64,000 bases of DNA from Bacillota bacterium (GCA_023414355.1 JAEZOB010000042.1:327435-391434); one strand, 5' to 3'; counted from the stretch's first letter, positions 25,989-35,261 are shown. Numbers and translations are program-made. The notes: a model not told the origin generated them from the sequence alone.

Positions 25989-26732
25989 TTATTCCCAACG
26001 AAAATATTTGATTGATAAAATGATACAAAGGACAGAAACAGCTACCAGTATCACAACCGATAGAATAACATGGTCTGCAGGCAATCCCAGTGAAGCAGCT
26101 TTCAGGAGCTTCACTCCCTGTGTCAGGGGAAGTACGTCCATCACATACCTTACACCCTTGGGCATAATCTCATATGGAATTGTCGCACCCGAGAAGAAAA
26201 GCATCGGGAAATAAATCAGAGTACAGAGTAAATTTGCAGTCTTCATATTGGGAGAGACACTGGCAAGCAGCATACCGATACTGTATATGGCTACTACGAC
26301 TAAAAGATAGGATAGCAGAAACAATCCCGGATTTCCGTCCATCTTGTATTCCCAAAATGCGGAGCAAATGAGGAATACCGATACCATCGAGATGACAGAC
26401 ATGATCAGATTCACTGCAAACTGTACATACAGCATCAGTGCAGGACTGACCGGAGTCACCATAAATTGCTTCAGTAATTTTCTATGCCTGTAATCGGCAA
26501 CCAGCAAAGGCATTCCCATCAAGCCGGTCGCGCAGACGCAGATCGCAGCAAAAGCCCCAAAGGATTGTTCAATAAAGCTGTAGTCAGCACCATCAAAAGC
26601 CGGTTTGTTACCGCTGACAAGACCGATGATCACTGCTACAATGATGGGCTGGGCGATGCCGAATATAGGTATATTCATATCTCTGAGTGACAGTCTGAAT
26701 TCACTTCTAAATAGTGCTTTAAATGCTTTCAT
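25989..26732 (-). CDS. ABC-2 type exporter permease
   Basis: The 247-residue protein has six membrane helices; the typical ABC-2 motif near the fifth is 'FFSGATIPYEIMPKGVRYV'. The open frame continues 23 codons upstream within the ATPase gene, but GAGGAGG lies 6 nt before ATG 26730-26732, giving a 14-bp overlap with the ATPase gene. With that ATPase it forms a DrrAB/NodJ-like exporter of a drug, lipid or peptide. The substrate is unknown. Confidence 0.9.
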   Translation of the reverse strand: MKAFKALFRSEFRLSLRDMNIPIFGIAQPIIVAVIIGLVSGNKPAFDGADYSFIEQSFGAFAAICVCATGLMGMPLLVADYRHRKLLKQFMVTPVSPALMLYVQFAVNLIMSVISMVSVFLICSAFWEYKMDGNPGLFLLSYLLVVVAIYSIGMLLASVSPNMKTANLLCTLIYFPMLFFSGATIPYEIMPKGVRYVMDVLPLTQGVKLLKAASLGLPADHVILSVVILVAVSVLCIILSIKYFRWE

Positions 26733-27453
26733 GCTCTTCTTCCTCCTCACCGGAATGCCATAAGTACGCATCCTCCAGATTATCACAGGGGCTTTGTGCA
26801 ACCACCTCAGCGATTGTCCCCATTGCTACCACCTGTCCCTGTTTTAAGATACAAATCTTATCACACAAAGCCTCGACCTCATCCATATAATGTGAGGTAA
26901 GCAGAACCGTCAGACCTCCCGCTTTGAGATTTACCAGATATTTCCACACATCCCTTCTGGCTTTTGTATCAAGACCTGTGGTAAGCTCATCCAAAAACAC
27001 GAATTCCGGCCTTGGAATCAGCGCCTGTATCACAGAAAGCCTTTGTCGTTCACCGCCTGATAATTCTGATACAGTTCTCTTCTCCTTCCCCGCCAATCCA
27101 AAGGACCCTAGAAGCTCCTTCCAATCCGCGGGGTTACGATATAGTGCACTTGTAACCTCACATATTTCATTTACACGTATTCTCTCCTGATAATTCGTCT
27201 GCTGGAACTGGACCCCGACCTTCTCATATAGCTTCTGCCGATCGGATACAGGATTCATACCTAACAGCTCTACCGTGCCGGCATCGCGGCTCCTTACTCC
27301 CAGAATACATTCAATACTCGTGGTCTTACCTGCCCCGTTGTGTCCGAGCAGACCGTATACCTCACCTCGTTCCACCTCCAGCTCCAGGTGATCGACTGCC
27401 CGTCTATCACCGTAATATTTTGTCAGTCCTCTGACTGATAATGCTGCTGCCAT
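26719..27453 (-). CDS. ABC exporter ATP-binding protein (DrrA/CcmA-like)
   Basis: The 244-residue ATPase has Walker A 'GHNGAGKTTS', signature 'LSGGERQR', Walker B 'EFVFLDELTTGLD' (Leu where most ATPases have Pro) and H-loop 'LTSHYMDE'. It drives export with the permease encoded immediately downstream. GGAGG precedes the start. There is no dedicated regulator next to it. Confidence 0.92.
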   Translation of the reverse strand: MAAALSVRGLTKYYGDRRAVDHLELEVERGEVYGLLGHNGAGKTTSIECILGVRSRDAGTVELLGMNPVSDRQKLYEKVGVQFQQTNYQERIRVNEICEVTSALYRNPADWKELLGSFGLAGKEKRTVSELSGGERQRLSVIQALIPRPEFVFLDELTTGLDTKARRDVWKYLVNLKAGGLTVLLTSHYMDEVEALCDKICILKQGQVVAMGTIAEVVAQSPCDNLEDAYLWHSGEEEEEHESI

Positions 27454-27635
27454 ATTATTCCTCCTTCATTTATAATAGCATCAGCTTACCAGTTTCACTC
27501 TTCTGTTTCTTGACCCCAATTGCGATTATATTACTCCTGTCTTCCCCACCGATCCTCACCAGGTATAAACTAGTGATAATCTATCGTACTTTTGTGGAAA
27601 CATAATCCATCCTGTTATATATCCCTGACAATCAT

Positions 27636-27673
27636 AAAACAGCTTCACCGACATCTACTGTCAATGAAGCTGC
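27636..27673 (-). terminator. Terminator after osmC-like gene
   Basis: CAGCTTCA pairs with TGAAGCTG; the minus-strand copy is followed by TTTTAT. It lies 34 bp after the stop of the OsmC-family gene. Confidence 0.6.
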
Positions 27674-27706
27674 TATGAATGATAATGGTAGCTCTCTATA
27701 CACCTG

Positions 27707-28132
27707 TTATGGCATGAGCTTGTAATCAATTGTAACCTCTACATTATTCTTGATGGCAAGCCACACCGGAGAGATTAACTCAGCCTGTTGAATTGCTTTT
27801 TGAACATCTTCTTCCTTCATGCCGTCAGAGTTCAAGGTAATTACGGCATGAATCTTTTCAAGTGATAGTGGACTCATTCTTCGGATTGCTTCCGCTCGCA
27901 TCTCATAATGTGATACGGTATTTCCCATTCTTCGAAGCAGCACCGTAATTCCGGTACTAACACACCCTGCAAAACTGATCAGTAATGCTTCCAATCCCAG
28001 AAATCCCTCTCCGTCTCCGATAGGGGGTGCATAATCAAAAAATATTTTCTGTTCCGGTTGAAGGTTCGAAGCCGCACTAAACTTTACCTTTTCATTCTCC
28101 AGTTTCAAATTCACAAATAGCTCATTACTCAT
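27707..28132 (-). CDS. OsmC/YhfA-family protein
   Basis: The 141-residue protein shows the OsmC fold pattern with Cys in 'LISFAGCVSTGITVLLRRMG'. A second Cys, needed for classical hydroperoxide reductase chemistry, is not seen at the usual second site, so it may be a YhfA-type relative. It lies 59 bp downstream of the ECF sigma gene on the same strand with its own AGGAGG. It is probably co-transcribed and may be that sigma factor's target. Confidence 0.8.
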   Translation of the reverse strand: MSNELFVNLKLENEKVKFSAASNLQPEQKIFFDYAPPIGDGEGFLGLEALLISFAGCVSTGITVLLRRMGNTVSHYEMRAEAIRRMSPLSLEKIHAVITLNSDGMKEEDVQKAIQQAELISPVWLAIKNNVEVTIDYKLMP

Positions 28133-28191
28133 AATGAAATATCCTCCTATTATTTGTTATATCAGGTTAGACACTTCACTTGTGAAAATGG

Positions 28192-28977
28192 TTACAAAAT
28201 TTCTGCAACCCGTCGTAATTTCTCTAAAAACTCATCTTTTGTAATTCTTGCTTGCGCATGATATAGATATTCGATTTTATGTAAGGTATTCAAGTTCTTG
28301 AAATACTCCTGTTTTAAATCCTCAGATTTGACCTGCTGATACCCTTCCGGTATTGGCAGATTATGATCCTTCATGTACTTAATCCATAGATGACACTTGC
28401 ATGGCTTATCAGGATCAATCAGATTACATCTCATCTCAAACATCTCCTGCAGTCTCTTTCTGCCTCTATGAAGCGTTACCTTCACATTATCGACGGAAAT
28501 GTCAAGTATTTCAGCAATATCGCGGTTCTCTAATTCAAGTAAATTTTTAAAGAGGAAACAAACCCGTTGCTTTCTGGGAAGGCATTTGAGAAAGCCCTGC
28601 AGGCATTTCTCCCGCATCTCTTCTACGATCAGATGATCCTCAAGATTCGGTTCAAAGGTAAGGCTATCCAGGAATTCACTCTCACTGACACCCAGTTCCT
28701 CCGTGATTCGGATCAAGGGCAGCTTTTTGATATATTCGAAATAACGAAAGCTCTCATTCATTACAATCCTGTATACCCATGTATACAGCTTCGCATTTCC
28801 CTTAAACAGATCGAGCTTCTGATAAGCCTTAATGAACGAATTCTGAAGGATATCCTCTGCATCCTGATGGTTGCCGGTCATTCGATAGACACAGGCATAA
28901 AGCTTGTTATAGTTGTTCGTATAAAGATCGATAAGGCTTTTGCTTAAATCCTCCTGATTTCTTTGATTATCCTCCAT
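28192..28977 (-). CDS. ECF-type RNA polymerase sigma factor with Cys-rich C-terminal extension
   Basis: Sigma region 2 (about residues 12-82; 'DAEDILQNSFIKAYQ') and region 4 (about 125-175; 'LENRDIAEILDISVDNVKVT') are clear. After them comes a roughly 85-residue extension beginning 'CNLIDPDKPCKCHLW', a cluster of Cys/His that could bind zinc or sense redox state. The usual anti-sigma gene is missing on both sides, so control may act through the extension. The start is preceded by GGGGGG. The neighbouring OsmC gene is the likely partner. Confidence 0.88.
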   Translation of the reverse strand: MEDNQRNQEDLSKSLIDLYTNNYNKLYACVYRMTGNHQDAEDILQNSFIKAYQKLDLFKGNAKLYTWVYRIVMNESFRYFEYIKKLPLIRITEELGVSESEFLDSLTFEPNLEDHLIVEEMREKCLQGFLKCLPRKQRVCFLFKNLLELENRDIAEILDISVDNVKVTLHRGRKRLQEMFEMRCNLIDPDKPCKCHLWIKYMKDHNLPIPEGYQQVKSEDLKQEYFKNLNTLHKIEYLYHAQARITKDEFLEKLRRVAEIL

Positions 28978-29046
28978 ACTCCCCCCGGCTTATTTCCAGA
29001 ATTGTTTCCATGTTCCTATGCATTATAACCCATATCTGAGATGTTA

Positions 29047-29694
29047 TCAATCAACATAGGTAGCCCCGATTGGTTTGCTATATCTCTGTAAGGCTTTGCA
29101 TACTCCTGTTGTTAGAATAGCAGCAACGATCGCTTCCGGCAGGCCATTCACTATAATGATTGAAAATACTGCTTTATAGACGGCACCGACGGTCAGATTG
29201 AAGGTCCTGCCATATGCGTCACAAAACAATAAATAGATAAGGTTCATCACTAATATGGTATTTGTCATAGAGCCTGCAATTCCTCCGATTGCAAGAGAAA
29301 CTACTTCCCCCTTGGCTTTTAGTGTTTTATGAAAGAATTGATATACATAATAGGGAATAACGCCTACCAAAATTCGGGGGAGAAAAGCGACAAGAAGTGA
29401 TGTCCAGCTACCGCTATCCGTTCCGGGTACTGCAATTGCCGGTGAAAATGCAAACGATAATAGTGTTGGAGCAAAGGTATTGTTATACAGACTTGTAAAG
29501 CCAAAGACCACACCTAAGCGAGCTCCGATTTTAGGGCCCAATAATATGGAACCTATGATTACCGGAACATGGATTATTGTTGCTTTGATGATTGGTAACT
29601 GTATGTATCCGATTGGCGTAAAATTTAGAAGTATAATAATTCCTCCCAGCAGAGCTGAAAGTACCATTTTTCTTGTATTTCCATTTACATTCAT
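29047..29694 (-). CDS. ECF transporter substrate-binding S component, probably for pantothenate
   Basis: The 215-residue protein has six membrane helices and the S-component N-terminus 'RKMVLSALLGGIIILLNFTP', with an Ala-x3-Ala-type helix for docking to EcfT. The energising EcfA/EcfT module is not in the window and is presumably shared. It is the last gene of the coaB-coaC-coaX operon, 11 bp after coaX. This makes pantothenate or a precursor the likely vitamin (PanT-like); that assignment is from context. Confidence 0.8.
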   Translation of the reverse strand: MNVNGNTRKMVLSALLGGIIILLNFTPIGYIQLPIIKATIIHVPVIIGSILLGPKIGARLGVVFGFTSLYNNTFAPTLLSFAFSPAIAVPGTDSGSWTSLLVAFLPRILVGVIPYYVYQFFHKTLKAKGEVVSLAIGGIAGSMTNTILVMNLIYLLFCDAYGRTFNLTVGAVYKAVFSIIIVNGLPEAIVAAILTTGVCKALQRYSKPIGATYVD

Positions 29695-29705
29695 CCTACT
29701 TCCCC

Positions 29706-30479
29706 CTATATTTTTGATTTTGAATTACTTTCCTCGTATATCATAGCCAAACCCTCCAGCAGCAAATCAGGCTCATGCTGTATCGGTATGGTACAATGTG
29801 ATATTACAGCTTCTGAATTACCTCCGGTTAAAATAACGGTTGCATCTGTCTTAAGCTCCCGCTGTATGCGCTGCACTAATCCCTCTATTTGAGCCGCTGT
29901 TCCAAAAACAGCCCCGGAAAGCATGCATTCCTCTGTATTTCTGCCGATTACGCTTTTTGGTCTGGTGATAGTTATCTGTTTCAGTAATGAGGTTCGTGTT
30001 ACAAGTGCCTGTAATCCGGTCATTACACCCGGCAAAATGACACCTCCTGCAAATGCCCCCGATTGATTGATTACATTGATGGTGGTCGCTGTCCCACAGT
30101 CCACAACCAAGAACGGCGGATAGTATTTCTTAAATGCTGCTTTACAGCCTAATAACCGATCCGATCCCAATATTCCTGAGTATTCCGAATGGTCAAAGCC
30201 CCATACAGTTTCAGCTGAGATAAGCATGGGTTCAATCGAAAAAAATCGCCTAAATACTTCTGCAAACAATGGTGTCTTTTCAGGAACTACGGATGAAAGT
30301 GCTACACCCTCTATCTGGTCTACAGACATATGGAATTTCTCCATCAGGGACAGGCATAGCTTTTCAATACGATGCTGCTCGGATAAGTTCATGATTGGGA
30401 AACGCTCTGTAGTAAGCATACTGGTATGATATAAACCATAAGTCAAATTTGTGTTTCCGATATTAGCCAAAAGTATCAT
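29706..30479 (-). CDS. coaX: Type III pantothenate kinase
   Basis: The 257-residue protein belongs to the ASKHA fold family: phosphate loop 'ANIGNTNLTYG' (residues 5-15), 'LGSDRLLGCKAA', 'VVDCGTATTINV' and 'GGVILPGVMTGL'. It phosphorylates pantothenate, the first step of coenzyme A synthesis. Residue 6, normally Asp in DxGNT and important for catalysis in this family, is Asn here (codon AAT). Other acidic residues (GSDR, VVDCGT) are kept. It overlaps the coaC stop by 4 bp. It may be weakened or use a different metal arrangement. Confidence 0.88.
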   Translation of the reverse strand: MILLANIGNTNLTYGLYHTSMLTTERFPIMNLSEQHRIEKLCLSLMEKFHMSVDQIEGVALSSVVPEKTPLFAEVFRRFFSIEPMLISAETVWGFDHSEYSGILGSDRLLGCKAAFKKYYPPFLVVDCGTATTINVINQSGAFAGGVILPGVMTGLQALVTRTSLLKQITITRPKSVIGRNTEECMLSGAVFGTAAQIEGLVQRIQRELKTDATVILTGGNSEAVISHCTIPIQHEPDLLLEGLAMIYEESNSKSKI

Positions 30480-31021
30480 TGCTTATCCCCTAAACTTTCT
30501 ATTACAATCCTAATAATATCATCGACCTCGGCCAGTGCACCCTTCCCGATCTCTCCATCCGCCAATCTTGCCTCTCTTGGCTCTATGAATTGATAACCAA
30601 ACCTTTTCAACTTTTGAATATTCTCCTGAACTATGGGATTTTCATACATCCTGGTATTCATGGCAGGAGCAATCCATCTGGGAATATCTTTGATCGCAAG
30701 TGCGACAGAAGAGAGTAAGTCATCCCCTATTCCGTTTGCTATTTTACCTATGATATTGGCTGTTGCAGGAGCAATCAGGAACAGGTCCGCTTTCTTTGAC
30801 AAAGAAATATGTCTGACCTCTCTTGGATAATCCACTTCAAACAGTTCTCGATTTATCCTGTTTTTCGAAAGGGTTTGCAGGGTTAAGGGTGTGATGAATT
30901 CCATACTGCCCTTGGTCATAATTACGTCAACATTGTAGCCTGCTTTTGTCAGATGGTTTGTGATATCGGCCGCCTTATATGCGGCGATACTCCCGGTGAC
31001 TCCTAACACAATATTTTTCAT
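30476..31021 (-). CDS. coaC: Phosphopantothenoylcysteine decarboxylase
   Basis: The 181-residue FMN flavoprotein has 'GVTGSIAAYKAADI', active-site His in 'EVRHISLSKKAD', and substrate-binding 'APAMNTRMYENP'. It decarboxylates phosphopantothenoylcysteine to phosphopantetheine. In most bacteria this is the N-terminal half of the bifunctional Dfp (CoaBC); here it is a separate protein. GGAGG in the coaB end precedes the ATG, and only 1 bp separates the two genes. Confidence 0.93.
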   Translation of the reverse strand: MKNIVLGVTGSIAAYKAADITNHLTKAGYNVDVIMTKGSMEFITPLTLQTLSKNRINRELFEVDYPREVRHISLSKKADLFLIAPATANIIGKIANGIGDDLLSSVALAIKDIPRWIAPAMNTRMYENPIVQENIQKLKRFGYQFIEPREARLADGEIGKGALAEVDDIIRIVIESLGDKQ

Positions 31022-31022
31022 T

Positions 31023-31802
31023 TTACCTCCATTCCGCCGTCATAAGGCGGTGAACTACGCTTCTAGAAATTGCATTCGCTATTTCCTGTTTTGTATAAAG
31101 GTATTGCTTCGTTTGATCAGAGCCTAAAAGTATACCTGCATGGCGATCCTCGTTGATATCTCTTTTATCATTTGCCAGTACAAAATCACATTTATTATCC
31201 TTCATAAGCTTGCTTGCTGCCTGTAGTAAATCACATTCTTTTGCACCGGCAAGCAGCTTAAAGCCTACCAAAACAGCTTCTGGTTGAAGCTGTTTGAACA
31301 GCTTGATTATCTTCGGTGTTTTCTCCAGGCAGAGAAATAGCTGCTCTATATCTGAAGATATTTTGGGCGAATTCTGCTGTCCAGTATATTCTGATAATGC
31401 TTCATGAAGCAGGGCTAACAGCTGCTTCTGGTTATTAATATCCGTATTGTTCTGTGATAGGCTATTTGCCAGAAATTTCTCCAGTTCTTCACTTGCGGCA
31501 CTGTATTTTACGGTATAGTCACTAATTGCCATGGAATGTATGATTGCGTCGAATATCTGCTCCTCAAGAAGCTTTTCTAAAGTAAGCTTCAAATTCTGTA
31601 CATTGTCGATACGCAATATTTTTGCCCGATTATTTTGAGGTATTAGGGCATCCTCAGAGCAGAGGTAGGTAATGGAGGTACCCTCCATACTCAGAAGGGT
31701 ATCAGCGATCAGGCTACCCAAACGTCCTGTAGCCATATTACTAATCCTTCTGACCTCATCGATTTTCTCTGCGGTTCCACCTGCCGTGATCAATATATTC
31801 AT
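31023..31802 (-). CDS. coaB: Phosphopantothenate-cysteine ligase (stand-alone)
   Basis: The 259-residue protein begins 'ILITAGGTAEKIDEVRRISN', the CoaB nucleotide-binding fold, and carries 'SMAISDYTV', 'VGFKLLAG' and 'VLANDKRDI'. It joins 4'-phosphopantothenate and cysteine. It is encoded separately from coaC rather than fused, as in some Firmicutes. It lies 16 bp after the tetR gene. The charged insert around residues 120-160 is less conserved. Confidence 0.92.
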   Translation of the reverse strand: MNILITAGGTAEKIDEVRRISNMATGRLGSLIADTLLSMEGTSITYLCSEDALIPQNNRAKILRIDNVQNLKLTLEKLLEEQIFDAIIHSMAISDYTVKYSAASEELEKFLANSLSQNNTDINNQKQLLALLHEALSEYTGQQNSPKISSDIEQLFLCLEKTPKIIKLFKQLQPEAVLVGFKLLAGAKECDLLQAASKLMKDNKCDFVLANDKRDINEDRHAGILLGSDQTKQYLYTKQEIANAISRSVVHRLMTAEWR

Positions 31803-31818
31803 ACTAATATCCTTTCTG

Positions 31819-32409
31819 CTAATTGAACAGTTCTGAACAGATCATACGCTTACAGATATCCAGCTGTTCCTCGGCCAATTCTTCCGATACTCCACTAGAC
31901 ACTGCCTTCGAGCGTAATCCCTCCAAAATATACATGATAGAGTTTGCTAAACAATCTATGTTCTTCGTATGAATTGAGTTGCTTGATATCCCAAATCTCA
32001 GTAGTTCAAGTACTATATTTTTGTTGTTGGTAAATTGTTCTGTATAGAAATCTCTATCAGACTGTGTTTTATGTCTGAAACAGAATTCGATCATTGCAGC
32101 AAAAAGGCTTTGATCCATATTCAATAACCTTTCCTTCTGTTCAGAGAAAAATCCCTCTATTAATTCATGAAAATCTGTACTTTTCTCTATCTTGCCCTTT
32201 ATCTCTTCTATTTTGGTATGATTATGCCTCTTTACAACTTCTACAAAGATTTCATCTACAGATGAAAAATATAGATAGATTCCGCCCCTGCTGATCCCGC
32301 ATTCTTCAATGATATCTTTCATGGTAACCCGGTTAAATCCAATGCGGATAAAGACCTGCTTTGCTTTGTCCAGAATAAGCTCTCTTTTTATATTTGATTT
32401 AGACTCCAT
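31819..32409 (-). CDS. TetR-family regulator of the coenzyme A operon
   Basis: The 196-residue protein has the helix-turn-helix 'ECGISRGGIYLYFSSVDEIF'. The open frame extends 27 codons upstream through the operator, but AAGGAGG lies 6 nt before ATG 32407-32409, which is the start. It is the first gene before coaB, and two TGACAC-x-ATGTCA palindromes cover its promoter. This implies that coenzyme A precursor genes and an S component are under ligand-responsive repression. The ligand is unknown; an acyl-CoA or pantothenate-related compound is speculation. Confidence 0.9.
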   Translation of the reverse strand: MESKSNIKRELILDKAKQVFIRIGFNRVTMKDIIEECGISRGGIYLYFSSVDEIFVEVVKRHNHTKIEEIKGKIEKSTDFHELIEGFFSEQKERLLNMDQSLFAAMIEFCFRHKTQSDRDFYTEQFTNNKNIVLELLRFGISSNSIHTKNIDCLANSIMYILEGLRSKAVSSGVSEELAEEQLDICKRMICSELFN

Positions 32410-32450
32410 ATACGACCTCCTTACAGCCAAAAATGTCAAACAATGGAATA

Positions 32451-32498
32451 TGACACACATGTCATTTGAATTATATGACACGTATGTCATAATGTCAA
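32451..32498 (-). promoter_or_regulatory. Promoter and double TetR operator of the coa operon
   Basis: On the minus strand, -35 TTGACA (32493-32498), a 17-bp spacer and -10 TATAAT (32470-32475) are near consensus. TGACACGTATGTCA (32476-32489) fills the spacer and TGACACACATGTCA (32451-32464) lies over the start region, 25 bp apart. Confidence 0.8.
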
Positions 32499-32591
32499 CT
32501 AATTAATTTCAATTATTTTAATTAAATTAGTATCAATTCATACAGTATATTAAGCCATAATCATTTTTCATTTCGATATCTGATGTTTTAG

Positions 32592-32640
32592 AAAGATAGG
32601 ACTCCTGTTTCAGCTTACCAAATCAGGAGTCCTATCTTTC
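32592..32640 (-). terminator. Terminator of the UvrA-like gene
   Basis: A perfect 16-bp stem, AAAGATAGGACTCCTG with CAGGAGTCCTATCTTT, about 87 bp beyond the uvrA-like stop. T residues follow on the minus strand. Confidence 0.75.
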
Positions 32641-32726
32641 TATCTATTCGTTACTTGATATCCTTTGCCTTTTGTGATTCTCTGACTAATCAAAAATAGG
32701 AGCTGCTCTTGCTATATGATTACTGC

Positions 32727-35261
32727 TCATTCACCCGAAGAATGCCAAGACAGAACCTTTCCGGTATAGGAACGGGAATTTTTCATAATATCTTCCGGTG
32801 TTCCCTGTGCAACAATTTCACCGCCCTGTTTTCCTCCTTCCGGGCCGAGGTCTATGACCCAGTCGGATTCCATAATCATTTCAATATGATGTTCAATCAC
32901 GATTACGCTATTCCCCAGTTTAACAAGACGATCAAAGATCTGTACCAATCTATTTGCATCGTGCGGATGAAGACCGGTCGTCGGTTCATCAAACAGGTAC
33001 AATACATTTCCACCACCACCGGTAGAAAGCTCCTTCGCCAACTTCAGACGCTGCGCTTCTCCGCCGGATAAAGTGGCTGTGGATTGTCCTAATCCCAGAT
33101 AGCCCAAGCCTACATCCTGAAGAATCTGTAACTTTGAAGTAATACTCTCCTCACCGACAAATAGCTCCAAAGCCTCATCAATACTTAATTCCAGAATATC
33201 TGAGATATTGTATCCTCTGTATTTCACATTCAGTACCTGTTTCTGATACCTCTTACCTCTACAGATCGGACAAATCACCTCCACATCCGGCAGAAAATTC
33301 ATGGAGACGGACAGCTTTCCGGTACCCTGGCATTTTTCACAGCGTCCGCCCGGCACATTATAGGAGAAGTGCTTCGCTGTAAGTCCCTGGCGAATTGTCT
33401 CAGGTAAAGCGGCAAATAAATCTCGGATGTCGGTGAAAAGATCTGTATAGGTCGCCGCATTGGATCTGTTGGAGCGTCCGATGGACTGCTGATTAATAAT
33501 AACCACACCATTAAGCTGATCCAATCCGGAAATCAAGGAAGTCCTATTCTTCTTCGGCTGGTTGAAGTATGCTTCGCAGGCGGCAGCGAGACTTCCGAAA
33601 ATCAGACTTGACTTCCCGCTGCCGGAGACTCCGGTCACTGTGACAAATCGTTTCAGAGGGATCGCAACATTGATGTTCTTTAAGTTATTGATATCTGCAT
33701 TTCTGATCTCTAGATACTCAGCGTTCTCACAGGGAAGCTTTTCGCGCTTTGCCTGATAGAAACTGCTTTGCAGATATCTGCCTGTGATCGAGTCCTTGCA
33801 ACTCATAATCTCAGAAACATCACCGCAGGCAACAACACTACCTCCCTGTCTCCCCGCACCCGGGCCGAAGTCAACAATATAGTCTGCGGCTTTCATGATT
33901 TCGGTATCATGCTCGATGACAAGAACCGTATTTCCCATATCCCGAAGTCTCTTTAATACCTCTATGATTTTTCCTGTATCACGTGAATGCAGACCAGAGG
34001 TCGGTTCATCCAGTACATAGAGAACACCGGTAAGACCGCTTCCCAGTACCCCGGCCAGCTTGATCCGCTGACTTTCTCCGGCAGATAAGGAAGCTGCAGG
34101 CTGGTCTAGGTTCAGATACCCGGAACCTGCATCAATAATCCGGGCTATTCTGCTTGTCAGATCCTCAGCTACCTGCTGGACAACACTCCAGGCTTCCTCT
34201 GAAACAGTGACCGGAAGCAGACTCAACCATTCTTTGACATCAACTAGAGACATAGATAAAAGCTCTTTAATATTTTTGCCTCCGACTTTTACCTCCAATA
34301 TTTCTGCCCGATAGCGAATTCCATGGCATTCAGGACATTCCTGACGGATCAGAAACTTTTCGAGTTTCTGTCTTGCACCTGCAGTATTGCTTTCAGCATA
34401 TCTGCGCATCAGATTTGTGACAACCCCTTCAAACCTTCCTTCCGGTACAGTTTTAGGCGGAGTGATATCGGGAAATCGCTTCTGAAACTGTCTGCTCAGC
34501 ACACCGTGTAAAAGCAGATCCATCTGCACCTCATTATATTCACCGATCGGTGTATCGATATCCATCTCAAAGCCATAATACTTTGCAGCCTGTATGATAG
34601 AAGCACCGTATCTGTCGATATAAACCTGATCCCAGCCGGAAATAGCGAATTCCCGTATACTCTTGGAATGATCCATCAAAAGCTTCACATCCGGTGAATT
34701 TACAACTCCGATTCCACGACACAGTGCACATGCTCCTTGCGGTTTATTAAAGGAGAAATGACTGGCTGTCAGCTCAAACACCTGCTTACCGCAATGAGGG
34801 CATGGAAGGGTCTGCTCATAAAGCTCATTTTCCTCCCCCTCCTCTTCTGAAAGCTCCGAATAAGCCTCAAAAGCGCTTTCACAGTAATTCTGAGTTATAC
34901 TTTTACCGCAATGCGGACAGGGTCTCTCACCAAGCTTCGCAAACAGGACCCGAAGATAGGAAGATATTTCCGTCACTGTACCCACCGTCGAGCGGGGATT
35001 ATGATTCGATTGGTGTTGCGTGATTGAGATTGCCGGCGACAAGCCCTCAATTCGGTCTACCCTCGGCCTGCTACCGATATCCATGGTCATACCCATGGAT
35101 TCCATGTACTGACGCTGACATTCCCTTTGCAGGGTTTCCAGCGCCAGTGTCGATTTTCCGCTGCCGGATACCCCGGTGAATACGATCAGCTTATTCTTGG
35201 GAAGCTGTACGTCAATATTCTTCAAATTATTTTCTTTGGCACCTATGATGTTGATATACAT
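32727..35261 (-). CDS. UvrA-like ABC ATPase lacking the UvrB-binding insert (class II UvrA)
   Basis: The 844-residue protein has two ABC modules: 'GVSGSGKST' and 'GVSGSGKSS' Walker A motifs, signatures 'LSAGESQR' and 'LSGGEAQR', and several zinc-binding CxxC pairs (CPHC, CALC, CPEC, CEKC, CPIC). Only about 45 residues separate the first CPHCG from the second, where full UvrA has a long UvrB-binding domain; the protein is about 100 residues shorter than UvrA. Such class II proteins (UvrA2, DrrC-like) are linked to DNA-damage tolerance or drug resistance instead of core excision repair. It is monocistronic with AAGGAG before the ATG. Confidence 0.88.
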   Translation of the reverse strand: MYINIIGAKENNLKNIDVQLPKNKLIVFTGVSGSGKSTLALETLQRECQRQYMESMGMTMDIGSRPRVDRIEGLSPAISITQHQSNHNPRSTVGTVTEISSYLRVLFAKLGERPCPHCGKSITQNYCESAFEAYSELSEEEGEENELYEQTLPCPHCGKQVFELTASHFSFNKPQGACALCRGIGVVNSPDVKLLMDHSKSIREFAISGWDQVYIDRYGASIIQAAKYYGFEMDIDTPIGEYNEVQMDLLLHGVLSRQFQKRFPDITPPKTVPEGRFEGVVTNLMRRYAESNTAGARQKLEKFLIRQECPECHGIRYRAEILEVKVGGKNIKELLSMSLVDVKEWLSLLPVTVSEEAWSVVQQVAEDLTSRIARIIDAGSGYLNLDQPAASLSAGESQRIKLAGVLGSGLTGVLYVLDEPTSGLHSRDTGKIIEVLKRLRDMGNTVLVIEHDTEIMKAADYIVDFGPGAGRQGGSVVACGDVSEIMSCKDSITGRYLQSSFYQAKREKLPCENAEYLEIRNADINNLKNINVAIPLKRFVTVTGVSGSGKSSLIFGSLAAACEAYFNQPKKNRTSLISGLDQLNGVVIINQQSIGRSNRSNAATYTDLFTDIRDLFAALPETIRQGLTAKHFSYNVPGGRCEKCQGTGKLSVSMNFLPDVEVICPICRGKRYQKQVLNVKYRGYNISDILELSIDEALELFVGEESITSKLQILQDVGLGYLGLGQSTATLSGGEAQRLKLAKELSTGGGGNVLYLFDEPTTGLHPHDANRLVQIFDRLVKLGNSVIVIEHHIEMIMESDWVIDLGPEGGKQGGEIVAQGTPEDIMKNSRSYTGKVLSWHSSGE

